Shown in pieces: positions 1 through 8,052 of a stretch of DNA of 64,000 bases. Within the stretch, counting starts at the first letter, position 1; each line of letters opens with the position of its first letter. The translations under genes and the position numbers were made by a program. The stretch is from Methylobacterium oryzae (GTDB lineage: Bacteria > Pseudomonadota > Alphaproteobacteria > Rhizobiales > Beijerinckiaceae): the NCBI RefSeq assembly GCF_021398735.1, contig NZ_CP090349.1:5227001-5291000 (forward strand), given 5' to 3'. The notes under the pieces were generated by a model that saw only the letters and a program-made list of their open reading frames with translations, made no database searches and was not told the origin of the DNA.

Positions 1-602
1 AGATCGAGCCCCGCCGAGACCCCGGCCGCGGTGACGCGGTCGCGGTCGAAGACGACGCGCTCGGCCACCGGACGGGCGCCCAGGAGCGGCAGCACCGCGT
101 CGCGCACGCTCCAGTGGGACGTCGCGCGGTAGCCGCGCAGCAGGCCCGCCGCCCCGAGGATCAGCGACCCGGTGCAGACGCTGGCGATCCAGCCGGCCCG
201 CGCGGCGCGGTCGCGCAGGAAGGCGAGGAGCGCAGCGTCGCCCATCTGTGCGGGGGTGCCGTCGCCTCCGGGGACGAACAGGACGTCGAGGTCCGCCGGG
301 CAGGTCGCGAAGCCGTGGGTCGCCACCAGGACGAGGCCGGTGTCGCTCGTCACCGGCCCGGGCTCCGCGCCGACGAGGTGGAGGCTGCCGGGGGCGAGGC
401 CGGCGAGGAAGGTCTGCGGCCCCACGAGATCGAGCGCGGTGAGGCCCGGATAGACCAGCATGGCGATCCGGACGGGCCGATCCGGCGGGATCGGCGCCGG
501 ATCGCCGGCGCCGGCGGCCAGGGCCGGACGGAGCGGCGCGGCGAGGGCTGCAGCGAGCGCGGCGGCGACGAGATCGCGGCGGCTGGCGTCCGGCGCGGTC
601 AC
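1..602 (-). CDS. DJ-1/PfpI (GlxA/ThiJ-like) family protein with Tat-like signal, 3' end missing
   Basis: The reading frame starts at GTG 602 and runs off the left edge, so the C-terminus is not seen. The N-terminus carries a twin-arginine (DASRRDLVAA) followed by an Ala/Leu-rich stretch, which looks like a Tat signal, so export is inferred. From about residue 47 the frame reads MLVYPGLTALDLVGP, then VLFVPGGDGT, then ASVCTGSLILGAAGLL. This is the class I glutamine-amidotransferase-like fold of the PfpI/isonitrile hydratase group, with the nucleophilic-elbow cysteine in SVCTGS. It follows tenA by 16 bp and is probably the last visible gene of that operon. The substrate cannot be told; isonitrile hydratase, protease-like or regulatory roles are all known in the family. 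Confidence 0.8.
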   Translation of the reverse strand, partial: MTAPDASRRDLVAAALAAALAAPLRPALAAGAGDPAPIPPDRPVRIAMLVYPGLTALDLVGPQTFLAGLAPGSLHLVGAEPGPVTSDTGLVLVATHGFATCPADLDVLFVPGGDGTPAQMGDAALLAFLRDRAARAGWIASVCTGSLILGAAGLLRGYRATSHWSVRDAVLPLLGARPVAERVVFDRDRVTAAGVSAGLD

Positions 603-618
603 GGGCGCGCCGGGCGGG

Positions 619-1302
619 TCACAGGGCCCAGGCCGCGTCGCGGTAGGCGCTGTCCCAGAACTGCCACTCGAGCCGGGTGGCCTGCGTGAACGCCCGGTGC
701 ATCCGCGCGCGCTCGGCCTCCGACGCGTCCCGCGCCGCGCAGTCGGTGGCGGCGATCATGGCCGCGACCGCTGCGGCGAAATCGTCGCCCGCGTAGGTGT
801 CGATCCAGGCGCGATACGGGTTGTCGGGCTGCGCGCGGGCGAAGATGTCGTCGCCGACCGCCTTGTAGATCCAGAAGCAGGGCAGCAGGGCCGCGCAGAG
901 GACCGCGTAGGGCTCGGCGTAGGCGGTGGCCGTGAGGTAGCTGACGTAGTGGTCGCAGGCCGGCGTCAGGGGCGTGGCCGCGAAGGTGTCCGGCCCGATG
1001 CCGTAGTCGCGGAAGAAGCCGCCGTGGAGGGCGCGCTCGACCACGATCGCCTCCTGCGCGGCGCGGGAGAACTGCACGATCGTGTCCGGATCCGGCGCCT
1101 TCGCGGCGGCGAGGCTCAGCGCCCGGCCGAAGCCGATCAGGTAGTGCGCGTCCTGCACGATGTAGTGCCGGAACCGGTCCTGCGGCAGCGTGCCGGCGGC
1201 GAGCTCGGCGTTGAACGGCATCGACCGGATGGTCTCGTAGGCGGCGGCGTTGCGCGCCCAGGCCTCCCAGGAGAAGGCGTCGTCAGGTCCGGGGGATGCC
1301 AC
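619..1302 (-). CDS. tenA: TenA family thiaminase II / aminopyrimidine aminohydrolase
   Basis: 227 residues with a GTG start 3 bp after the regulator's stop codon. TenA proteins hydrolyse degraded thiamine pyrimidines (aminomethyl-HMP) for salvage. Aligned by eye with the Bacillus TenA catalytic set (D44, C135, E205), this protein has D51 (IVQDAHYL), C142 (LLPCFWIY) and E212 (RLEWQFWD), a constant offset of +7, so the active site looks intact. The length is normal for the family. No other thi gene is nearby, and the linkage to a two-component system is unusual. No TPP riboswitch is evident upstream; transcription probably begins ahead of the sensor kinase. Confidence 0.92.
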   Translation of the reverse strand: MASPGPDDAFSWEAWARNAAAYETIRSMPFNAELAAGTLPQDRFRHYIVQDAHYLIGFGRALSLAAAKAPDPDTIVQFSRAAQEAIVVERALHGGFFRDYGIGPDTFAATPLTPACDHYVSYLTATAYAEPYAVLCAALLPCFWIYKAVGDDIFARAQPDNPYRAWIDTYAGDDFAAAVAAMIAATDCAARDASEAERARMHRAFTQATRLEWQFWDSAYRDAAWAL

Positions 1303-1305
1303 GGC

Positions 1306-1980
1306 TTAGCCCTGCCGCTGCGCGTGGGTGACGGCGACGTGGATCAGCTCGGCGAGGGTGCGCACGCCGAGCTTCTGGCGCATCTGCGAGCAGGCGTTCG
1401 TCACGGTCTTGTAGCTCACCGACAGGTCGGCCGCGATGGCTCCGTAGGAGCGGCCCTGCGCGAGGCGCGCCAGGATCTGCTGCTCGCGGGGGGTCAGCTG
1501 CGATTCCGGCGCGCGGCGGGCGTCGGCGCGCAGCATCGCCACCTCGGTGGCGAGGCGCCGGTCGAGGTAGACCTCGCCGACGCGGACCTTGGCGAAGGCC
1601 TCGAACAGCTCGGCCGAGGCGTGGTCCTTGAGGACGTAGCCCAGGGCCCCCGCCTCGAGGGCGCGGGCGACGATCACCGGGTCGTTGTGCATGCTGAAGA
1701 CCAGGATGCGCGTCTCGGGCGCGACCGCCCGGATCCGCCGGATCAGGCCGAGCCCGGCCATGCCGCTGCCCTGGAAGGTCAGGTCGCAGATCACGACCGG
1801 CGGGCGGAGCCGGTGGAAGATCCGGTAGCCGCCGACGACTGTCGTCGCCTCCGCGATGGTCTCGACGCCGGAATCCTCCAGCACGCGTCGACAGCCCTGC
1901 AGGACGATGGGGTGATCATCGATGACGAGAACCGGCAGGCGCGTGGCGGCGGCGTCGATCTGGGATGCGATGGCGTTCAT
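1306..1980 (-). CDS. NarL/FixJ-type LuxR-family response regulator
   Basis: 224 residues. The receiver domain occupies about residues 16-135 with the acidic pair D21/D22, phospho-acceptor D66 (VVICDLTF) and a conserved Lys in GYVLKDHAS. A LuxR-type helix-turn-helix follows at about 155-215 (LTPREQQILARLAQG ... YKTVTNACSQMRQKL). It is a DNA-binding output protein for the kinase encoded just upstream; its ATG overlaps the kinase stop codon by 4 bp (ATGA), which suggests translational coupling. The target genes are unknown; the co-transcribed tenA and PfpI genes are obvious candidates. Confidence 0.93.
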   Translation of the reverse strand: MNAIASQIDAAATRLPVLVIDDHPIVLQGCRRVLEDSGVETIAEATTVVGGYRIFHRLRPPVVICDLTFQGSGMAGLGLIRRIRAVAPETRILVFSMHNDPVIVARALEAGALGYVLKDHASAELFEAFAKVRVGEVYLDRRLATEVAMLRADARRAPESQLTPREQQILARLAQGRSYGAIAADLSVSYKTVTNACSQMRQKLGVRTLAELIHVAVTHAQRQG

Positions 1981-3434
1981 GCGCTCGGCGCGGTGTTGTT
2001 CTCGTCGCCCCGGTCGGGCGGAACGGGGATCGTGATCCGGACGATCGCCCCGGGGCCGGCATTGTCAAGGGCGAAGGTGCCGTCGAGGGCCTCCACGCGC
2101 TCGCGCATCCCCGACAGACCGAGCCCGGTACCGTGTTCCGGCGGGATTCCGGTGCCGTTGTCGCGGATGGTGAGGTCGATCCGGCCGCCGGTCTCGGCTG
2201 CCTCGGCCTCCACCCGGGTCGCGGCGCCGTGCCGCACGGCGTTGGTGGCGCTCTCCTGAACGCAGCGGAACACCGTGAGGTCGACGAGGTCGCCGTAGCC
2301 CCGGGCCAGCCCGTCGAAGCGGCCCGCGAAGGTGATGCCGGGATGGCGCTGCTCGAAGCCGCGCAGGAGTAGGTCGAGGCAGGTCGCCAGGGGCGCCTGC
2401 CCGAGGCCGTGCGGCCGCAGGCGGTTCAGGAGTTCCCGGTTGACGGTCTGGACCTGCCCGACGATCGCGCTGATCTCGGCCGCCCGGGCGGCGAGCTTCT
2501 CGCGGCTCGGCTCGGCCGTGCCGGAGGCGATGCGGCCGATCGAGGCGGCGTTGGCCTCAAGGGCGAACAGGCACGGACCAAACTCGTCGTGCAGCTCCAG
2601 GGCCGTCCGGCGGCGCTCGTCGTCCTGCGCGGTCAGGAGCTGGCGGTTGAGGCGGCCGTTGGCGGCCCGGACCTCGCCCAGGGCCTCGGCGACCTTGTTG
2701 AACCGCTCGGCGATCACGGCCAGCTCCCGGGCGCCGGGCGGCTCCAGGCGGGCGGTGTAGTCGTGGTGCTCCAGCTGGGTCAGGCCGGCGCCGAGCCGCC
2801 GCAGCGGCGCGAGGATCCGGCCCAGCGCGATGTAGAGCGCGATCAGCATCGCGGCGTTGATCGCCAGGGTGGTCAGCGAGAGCGCCCGGGCGTAGCCCCA
2901 GATCTCGTCGATCTCGTCCATCGGCTGCGTGGTGATCTGCGCCGTGCCGAGCCGCCGCCCGTTGACGACGATCGGAAGGGCGTGGCGCTCGATCGGCGGC
3001 ATGATCAGGTCGGCGAACCAGCGCGGCGCCTCCCGGTCGGCGCGCGGCGGCGGCAGCGGCCGGCCGACCTCGTCGCCGTCCGCGTCGAGCACAGCGACCC
3101 GGACGTGCCGGAGGACCTTGAAGCGCAGGTCGAGGGTCTGGAGCAGCGTGTCGGGCGCGGCCGTGTCGGACAGGCGGATCGTGTCGGCCACTAGCGACTC
3201 GACGGTCGCGAGCGACGCGCGGGTCTCGACGCGCACGGCCGACCGGGCGTTCAGGACGATGACCGCGCAGGAGATCACGGCCGCGAAGGCGTCGATCAGC
3301 AGGACCACCGCGACGAGCCGCGCGCGGGTGGACCACGCCGACCAGGGCCAGCGGCGGAGCCGGGGAGCGTCCGGCGCTTCGGCCGTCTCGGTACGCGGGG
3401 ACAGGTTCGGGCGGGTATCCACGCGCTGACGCAT
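1977..3434 (-). CDS. HisKA_3-type membrane sensor histidine kinase
   Basis: About 485 residues from ATG 3434; another ATG at 3458 would add 8 residues, and neither has a strong ribosome site. The protein has an N-terminal membrane segment (about residues 40-61), a periplasmic region of ~120 residues, a second membrane segment (about 183-203), a HAMP linker (RILAPLRRLGAGL onward), the HisKA_3 phospho-site ELHDEFGPCLFAL and a HATPase domain (ATNAVRHG, DNGTGIPP, GLGLSGMRERV). This is the NarX/UhpB-like class that pairs with LuxR-type regulators, consistent with the gene directly downstream. The signal sensed is not deducible. Confidence 0.9.
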   Translation of the reverse strand: MRQRVDTRPNLSPRTETAEAPDAPRLRRWPWSAWSTRARLVAVVLLIDAFAAVISCAVIVLNARSAVRVETRASLATVESLVADTIRLSDTAAPDTLLQTLDLRFKVLRHVRVAVLDADGDEVGRPLPPPRADREAPRWFADLIMPPIERHALPIVVNGRRLGTAQITTQPMDEIDEIWGYARALSLTTLAINAAMLIALYIALGRILAPLRRLGAGLTQLEHHDYTARLEPPGARELAVIAERFNKVAEALGEVRAANGRLNRQLLTAQDDERRRTALELHDEFGPCLFALEANAASIGRIASGTAEPSREKLAARAAEISAIVGQVQTVNRELLNRLRPHGLGQAPLATCLDLLLRGFEQRHPGITFAGRFDGLARGYGDLVDLTVFRCVQESATNAVRHGAATRVEAEAAETGGRIDLTIRDNGTGIPPEHGTGLGLSGMRERVEALDGTFALDNAGPGAIVRITIPVPPDRGDENNTAPSA

Positions 3435-3746
3435 AGCGACCGCGCCGGCGAAGTCCATGGCGCCCGCCGCGGGCGGCCGGCGGAGTGGCGACCCGGACGT
3501 GCTCAGGCCGCCCCGCCCCCAGTGCCGCGGACGGGGCGAACACCGATTCTTAAGCGGCGTGGCGTAATCTTGTGGATAGCCGCGCCAGGACTGGCTGGGC
3601 AGGCAATTCGGACCGACATCATTGCGCCGTATTGCAGCTCCTCTATCGCCACCAGAGTCGAACCAGCTTCGAATCCTCGGAGTGTGGCGGCCGGTGAAGG
3701 GGAGCCCGGTCGCGCGCGGCGTGTATCGTGTCAGAGACCCCGGCCT
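3435..3746. other. Divergent intergenic region
   Basis: This 312 bp stretch separates the leftward kinase operon from the rightward Lys/Glu-repeat gene and should hold both promoters. It is a little less GC-rich than its surroundings around 3540-3690. I could not identify a convincing -35/-10 pair, and a TTCGAATCC string near 3669 is not part of a tRNA. Confidence 0.4.
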
Positions 3747-4676
3747 ATGATCGATCTCAACCTCGACCCGTCCGAGACCCGGCCTGACCGGACGCCGTCG
3801 GCCAAGCCCGGGCCGTCGCTGAACCTCAAGGTCGTGCTGTTCAGCGTGGCCGGCGCGAGCGCGCTGGTCGGCTTCGGCGTCGCCGCCTCGACGGTGATGG
3901 CCGGCCTGGCGGCGCCGACCCCCGTGAAGATCATCGCGTCCCGGCAGGCCGCGGACTGGCCGGAGCTGAAGGACGGGCTGCCCGCCATCAAGGGCTCCGT
4001 CCAGGCGGCGGCCGCCCCGGCGCAGCCCGCCAAGCCGGAGACACCGGCGCTCAGGATGGTGTCGCTGCCGGAGGCGTTCGCGGCGATCACGCCCGCGCCG
4101 ACGCCGCCCGCGCCCGACGCCCCGCGGCCGGCGGCCCCGCGGCCCGCGAAGGTCGCCGCCGCCCCCGTCGCGCCGACGCAGCGCATCCCGGTTCCGACGC
4201 CCGTCACGCCGGTCGCGGCCGCGCGGGAAGTCGCGCCGCTGGCGCCGGGCCGCACGGCCGCGCTTCAGACGCCCCGCGCCTCCGAGACGGTCCGGGCCCG
4301 CGAGCTCGTCGAGCCGGCCGCGCCGAAGCCGGTGGCGGAGAGCACCGAGCGCGCGGAGAAGGCCGAGCGTCCCGAGAAGAAGGAGCGGGCCGAGAAGACG
4401 GAGCGCTCCGGGAAATCGGAGAGGACGGAGCGCGCCGAGAAGATCGAGCGCCCCGAGAAGCCCGTGCCCAAGGCGGCGACCCGCCAAACGCCCGCGCCGA
4501 CGCGGACCGCCGATAAGGCGAAGGGCGCCGCCACCGCGACCGTTGCCCAGGCGGAGCCCGCCGAGGCTGAGGATACCGAGGTGCTCGGCATCAAGCTCCC
4601 GTCCCTGGCGCCGGCCGGGCGGAAGCTGAAGGAGAGCGTCGACGCCCTCGGTGACGCCGTCAAGAACGTCTTCTGA
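3747..4676 (+). CDS. Hypothetical membrane-anchored Pro/Ala-rich protein with Lys/Glu repeat segment
   Basis: 309 residues from ATG 3747. I do not recognise a family. The N-terminal ~25 residues are polar, then one hydrophobic segment (about 30-57, VVLFSVAGASALVGFGVAAS) probably anchors it in the inner membrane. After this comes a long Pro/Ala-rich spacer (about 90-190) and a highly charged repeat (about 195-245) built from units such as EKAERPEKKERAEK. The extreme C-terminus (KLKESVDALGDAVKNVF) looks like an amphipathic helix. The layout (anchor, flexible spacer, charged rod, terminal helix) recalls TonB-like or cell-envelope spanning proteins, but no TonB domain is visible. The repeat is Lys/Glu-biased despite the GC-rich genome. 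Confidence 0.7.
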   Translation: MIDLNLDPSETRPDRTPSAKPGPSLNLKVVLFSVAGASALVGFGVAASTVMAGLAAPTPVKIIASRQAADWPELKDGLPAIKGSVQAAAAPAQPAKPETPALRMVSLPEAFAAITPAPTPPAPDAPRPAAPRPAKVAAAPVAPTQRIPVPTPVTPVAAAREVAPLAPGRTAALQTPRASETVRARELVEPAAPKPVAESTERAEKAERPEKKERAEKTERSGKSERTERAEKIERPEKPVPKAATRQTPAPTRTADKAKGAATATVAQAEPAEAEDTEVLGIKLPSLAPAGRKLKESVDALGDAVKNVF

Positions 4677-4687
4677 TCCGCCGCGGC

Positions 4688-4705
4688 GGCCCCGCTCACG
4701 GGGCC
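4688..4705. terminator. Hairpin between convergent genes
   Basis: GGCCCCG-CTCA-CGGGGCC forms a perfect 7 bp stem with a 4 nt loop, lying 12 bp after the Lys/Glu-repeat gene and before the convergent helicase stop. No T-run follows on either strand, so a terminator role is an inference from position. Confidence 0.35.
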
Positions 4706-4727
4706 GGACGTCTGCCGGGGCCGGCGC

Positions 4728-6479
4728 TCAGGCCCGGCCCGTCTGGCGCCCGGCCTTGTCGCCCTTCGGCCCGGTGCGCTCGGCCTTGCGCTGGTGCTTG
4801 CCGGCCCGCGGGCTCGCGAATCCCTTCGGCCCGGCGGGCGGGCCCCGGCGCTCGGCCGGCGCCCCATCGCCCGCGAGCGCTTCGACCTGGATCTCCGGCG
4901 AGCCGTTGCGGGCGAAGGATTCGGCGAAGCGCGCCGCCGCGTTGCCACGCACCTCGAACTTGGTCTCGCGGTCGAAGATCCGGATGGCGCCGATCTCCTG
5001 GCGCCCGATCCCGCCCCGACGGGTCAGCATCGGCAGCAGCCGGCGCGGGTCGGCGTTGTCGCGGCGGCCGAGGTTCAGCCGGAACCAGACCGCCGGGCCC
5101 ATGGCGGCGATCCGCTCCGGGTCCATCGGGTCGTAGGGCGGACGCTCGCCGCGGGGCGCGCGGCCCTCGCCCGGATCGCTGACCTCCTCGGGGGCCGGCA
5201 GGCGGGTGCGGTACACGCGGGCCAGGAGCGCGGCGAGCTCCTCGGGGCTCTTGCCGGCGAGCAGCGTCTCGGCCAGCGCGACGTCCTCCTCGGCCGGCGG
5301 CTCGGCGAAGAGCGGGTCGGAGAGCATGCGCTCGCCGTCGAGCCGGCGGATCTCGTCGGCCGAGGGCGGTCCCGACCATTCGGGGCTCACCTTGGCGATG
5401 GCGAACATCTGCTCGGCCCGGCGCCGCCGGGAATTGGGGATCAGCAGCACCGAGGTGCCCTTGCGGCCGGCGCGGCCGGTGCGGCCGCTGCGGTGCTGGA
5501 GCACCTCGGCGTCGTGCGGGAGATCCGCGTGGATGACGAGGCTGAGCGACGGCAGGTCGATGCCGCGGGCGGCCACGTCGGTGGCGACGCAGACGCGGGC
5601 GCGGCCATCGCGCAGGGCCTGGAGCGCGGCGTTGCGCTCGCCCTGCCCCAGCTCGCCCGAGAGCGCCACCACCGAGAAGCCCCGCTCGGTCAGGCTGGCC
5701 TGGAGGTGCCGGACGGCGTTGCGGGTGTTGCAGAAGACGATCGCGGTCTTGGCGTCCGCCTCGCGCAGAAGGTTGAGCACCACGTGCTCGGTCTCCCGCG
5801 GCATGATCCGCACCGCGCGGTAGGCGATGTCGGCGTGGCCCTTGGTCTCGCCCTTGATCGCGAGCCGGAGGGCCCCGCGCTGGTAGCGCTCGGCCAGCGT
5901 CTCGATCGCCTTCGGCAGGGTCGCGGAGAACAGGTAGGTGGCCCGCTCCGCGGGCGTCGCCGAGAGGATGAACTCGATGTCCTCGCGGAAGCCGAGATCG
6001 AGCATCTCGTCCGCCTCGTCGAGGACCACGGCGCGCAGCGCCGTCGGGTCGAGGTTGCGGCGCTCGAGGTGGTCGCGCAGGCGGCCCGGCGTCCCGACCA
6101 CGATGTGGGTGCCGTCCGCGAGCATCCGGCTCTCCCGGCGCGGATCCATGCCGCCGACGCAGGCCGCAACCCGGCCACCGGCCGGGCCGTAGAGCCAGGA
6201 CAGCTCCCGCTGGACCTGCAGGGCAAGTTCCCGGGTCGGGGCGATCACGAGGGCGAGGGGCGCCGCCGGGGGCGGCAGATGCTCGGCCTCCCCGATCAGC
6301 ATGCTGGCCATGGCGAGGCCGTAGGCCACGGTCTTGCCGGACCCGGTCTGGGCCGAGACGAGGAGGTCGCGGGAGCCGGCGGCGGCTTCCAGCACGGCGG
6401 CCTGGACCGGCGTCGGGTCGGCGTAGCCGCGGTCGCTCAGGGCCCGCGCGAGGGGGGCGGGCAGGGTCGGGAAAGGCAA
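4728..6479 (-). CDS. DEAD-box ATP-dependent RNA helicase with DbpA-like C-terminal RNA-binding domain
   Basis: 583 residues; the start is a TTG at 6479 (no ATG or GTG gives a sensible N-terminus). It unwinds structured RNA, probably in ribosome assembly or RNA decay in the cytoplasm. All helicase motifs are present in order: Walker A AQTGSGKT, PTRELALQ, TPGRL, DEADEML, SAT, and in the second RecA lobe ARGIDLP and HRSGRTGRAGR. A DbpA-like fold follows at about 460-535 (LLPMLTRRGGIGRQEIGAIRI), then a basic Lys/Arg-rich tail that could bind RNA. The order resembles DeaD/CsdA, but orthology is not proved. It is monocistronic and convergent with its left neighbour. Confidence 0.93.
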   Translation of the reverse strand: MPFPTLPAPLARALSDRGYADPTPVQAAVLEAAAGSRDLLVSAQTGSGKTVAYGLAMASMLIGEAEHLPPPAAPLALVIAPTRELALQVQRELSWLYGPAGGRVAACVGGMDPRRESRMLADGTHIVVGTPGRLRDHLERRNLDPTALRAVVLDEADEMLDLGFREDIEFILSATPAERATYLFSATLPKAIETLAERYQRGALRLAIKGETKGHADIAYRAVRIMPRETEHVVLNLLREADAKTAIVFCNTRNAVRHLQASLTERGFSVVALSGELGQGERNAALQALRDGRARVCVATDVAARGIDLPSLSLVIHADLPHDAEVLQHRSGRTGRAGRKGTSVLLIPNSRRRRAEQMFAIAKVSPEWSGPPSADEIRRLDGERMLSDPLFAEPPAEEDVALAETLLAGKSPEELAALLARVYRTRLPAPEEVSDPGEGRAPRGERPPYDPMDPERIAAMGPAVWFRLNLGRRDNADPRRLLPMLTRRGGIGRQEIGAIRIFDRETKFEVRGNAAARFAESFARNGSPEIQVEALAGDGAPAERRGPPAGPKGFASPRAGKHQRKAERTGPKGDKAGRQTGRA

Positions 6480-6782
6480 GCTTCGGGAACTCTCAACGGC
6501 CGTGCCGCGCCCGGCAGCGCGCCATCGCGCGGCGGGGGAATCAGGCGCCGGACTTTATTCGGGTGCCGGGAAGGTAACGCCAACCGGGCCGACTGACCAC
6601 TCCCGTCGCAGCATGGGGCGGTTGCGCGCGCTCGATCCGGGATCCGGCCCGCCTCATCGGCGCGCGAATGGACCCGCGGCCGATCGGCCGTCGACGCCGA
6701 CACTGGTCCGACGACCTGCTAAGGCTCCCGTGAATCGCGCACGTCGAGGCCCGACGCGAACCGAGCGGAGTACACGTTCATC
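6480..6782. other. Divergent promoter region
   Basis: 303 bp between the helicase and the antiporter gene, which are transcribed away from each other. Several GC-rich palindromic words are present, but I could not assign a promoter or a small gene. Confidence 0.35.
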
Positions 6783-7880
6783 ATGATGGCAGCCCTGCGG
6801 GTGGCGGTAGCCTGGGCGACGGTTCTCGCCTTCACGTGGTTCGGCAAGGACTGGCTCGGGGACCTGTCTCAGCCGCTGTTCGCGGGGGGCCTGTTCGCGT
6901 GGCTGCTCGCCGTGATCGTCTGGGCCGCCTTCGGCGTGGTGCACGAGGCCGAAGAACTGGCACACCGCCTCGGCGAGCCCCTCGGGACGCTGGTCCTGAC
7001 GCTGGCGATCGTCATCATCGAGGTGGCGCTGATCTCCGCCGTGATGCTGTCGGCCAAGGACGCGCCGACCCTCGGTCGCGACACGATGTTCGCGGTGCTG
7101 ATGATCGTGCTGAACGGCGTCGTCGGGCTGGGCCTCCTGGTCGGCGGCCTGCGCCACCACCAGCAGCGGTACAACCTCCAGGGTGCCTCGGCCTTCATGG
7201 CGGTGATCATCCCGCTCACCACGATCGCGCTGATCATCCCGAACTTCACCAGTTCCACCAGCGACGGGACCCTGACGACGCTTCAGGCGGTCACGTTCTC
7301 GGTGTTCACCCTCGCCCTCTACGGCGTGTTCCTGCTCATCCAGACCGGGCGCCACAGCGAGTTCTTCATCGACGCGGAGATCCCCGAGGCGACGGAGCCG
7401 CCGCACGGCGCGGATCCGGTCTCGGGCGGCAGCGTCGCCAAGCATGTCGGCCTGCTGCTCGCCAACGTCCTGCCGATCGTGATCCTGGCCAAGAGCCTCG
7501 CGGTGATCCTCGACCACGGCATCGCGGCGCTCGGCGCGCCGACGGCGCTGGGCGGCGTGCTGATCGCCGCCATCGTGTTCACGCCGGAGGGGATCTCGGC
7601 GCTCAAGGCGGTGGCCCGCAACGAGCTCCAGCGGGCGATCAACCTGTGCCTGGGGGCGGCCACCTCCACGGTCGGCCTCACCGTGCCGGCGATCCTGACC
7701 ATCGGGCTGCTCACCGGCCAGACCGTGGTGCTCGGCCTCAAGCCGACCGAGATGACCCTGCTGGCCGTGACGCTGATCCTCAGCGCCCAGACCTTCTCGG
7801 GCTCGCGCACCACCGTGCTGGAGGGCGCGGTGCACCTCGTGCTGTTCTTCGTCTACCTCGTGCTGATCTTCAGCCCCTGA
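6783..7880 (+). CDS. ChaA-like Ca2+(Na+)/H+ antiporter
   Basis: 365 residues, nearly all hydrophobic, with about 11 membrane helices. Two pseudo-symmetric halves each carry the acidic alpha-repeat of the Ca2+/cation antiporter (CaCA) superfamily: GVVHEAEELAHRLGEPLGTL followed by IVIIEVALI in the first half, and VFTPEGISALKAVARNELQ in the second. These acidic residues bind the exchanged cation. It would extrude Ca2+ or Na+ across the inner membrane in exchange for protons. ChaA is the nearest named family from the motifs; ion preference is unknown. The start has a GGAG about 11 nt upstream, and a palindromic repeat follows the gene. Confidence 0.87.
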   Translation: MMAALRVAVAWATVLAFTWFGKDWLGDLSQPLFAGGLFAWLLAVIVWAAFGVVHEAEELAHRLGEPLGTLVLTLAIVIIEVALISAVMLSAKDAPTLGRDTMFAVLMIVLNGVVGLGLLVGGLRHHQQRYNLQGASAFMAVIIPLTTIALIIPNFTSSTSDGTLTTLQAVTFSVFTLALYGVFLLIQTGRHSEFFIDAEIPEATEPPHGADPVSGGSVAKHVGLLLANVLPIVILAKSLAVILDHGIAALGAPTALGGVLIAAIVFTPEGISALKAVARNELQRAINLCLGAATSTVGLTVPAILTIGLLTGQTVVLGLKPTEMTLLAVTLILSAQTFSGSRTTVLEGAVHLVLFFVYLVLIFSP

Positions 7881-7921
7881 TTCGGCTTCCGGCGGAACGC
7901 TTCGGTCGGCGCAACCCGCTC

Positions 7922-8012
7922 CGTCATCGCGAGCGCAGCGAAGCGACCCGGGGCGGCGCGACGTTGGAGAATGTGGCGCACTCTGGATTGCTTCGCTTCG
8001 CTCGCAACGACG
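7922..8012. repeat. Dispersed palindromic repeat, copy 1
   Basis: The left arm contains GCGAGCGCAGCGAAGCGACC and the right arm GGATTGCTTCGCTTCGCTCG, an imperfect inverted repeat around a GC-rich centre. Copies with the same outer arms occur at 40014-40085, 42790-42882 and 59684-59775. This copy lies between the convergent antiporter and flavin-reductase genes, where it could act as a bidirectional terminator or stabilise 3' ends. Confidence 0.85.
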
Positions 8013-8052
8013 ACAGAGCCGAGATCCTCGACCGGAAAGCGCCAGGCCTCGT

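Noticed and set aside
460..2259. A 599-codon open frame on the plus strand opposite tenA and the two-component genes.
   Set aside because: GC-rich codon bias creates long antisense frames. The minus-strand products have complete, recognisable domains and the plus-strand one is Arg/Gly/Ala-rich without any motif.
3660..3700. CTTCGAATCC resembling a tRNA T-loop in the intergenic region.
   Set aside because: Neither strand gives a matching T-stem, anticodon arm or acceptor stem around it, so no tRNA can be drawn.
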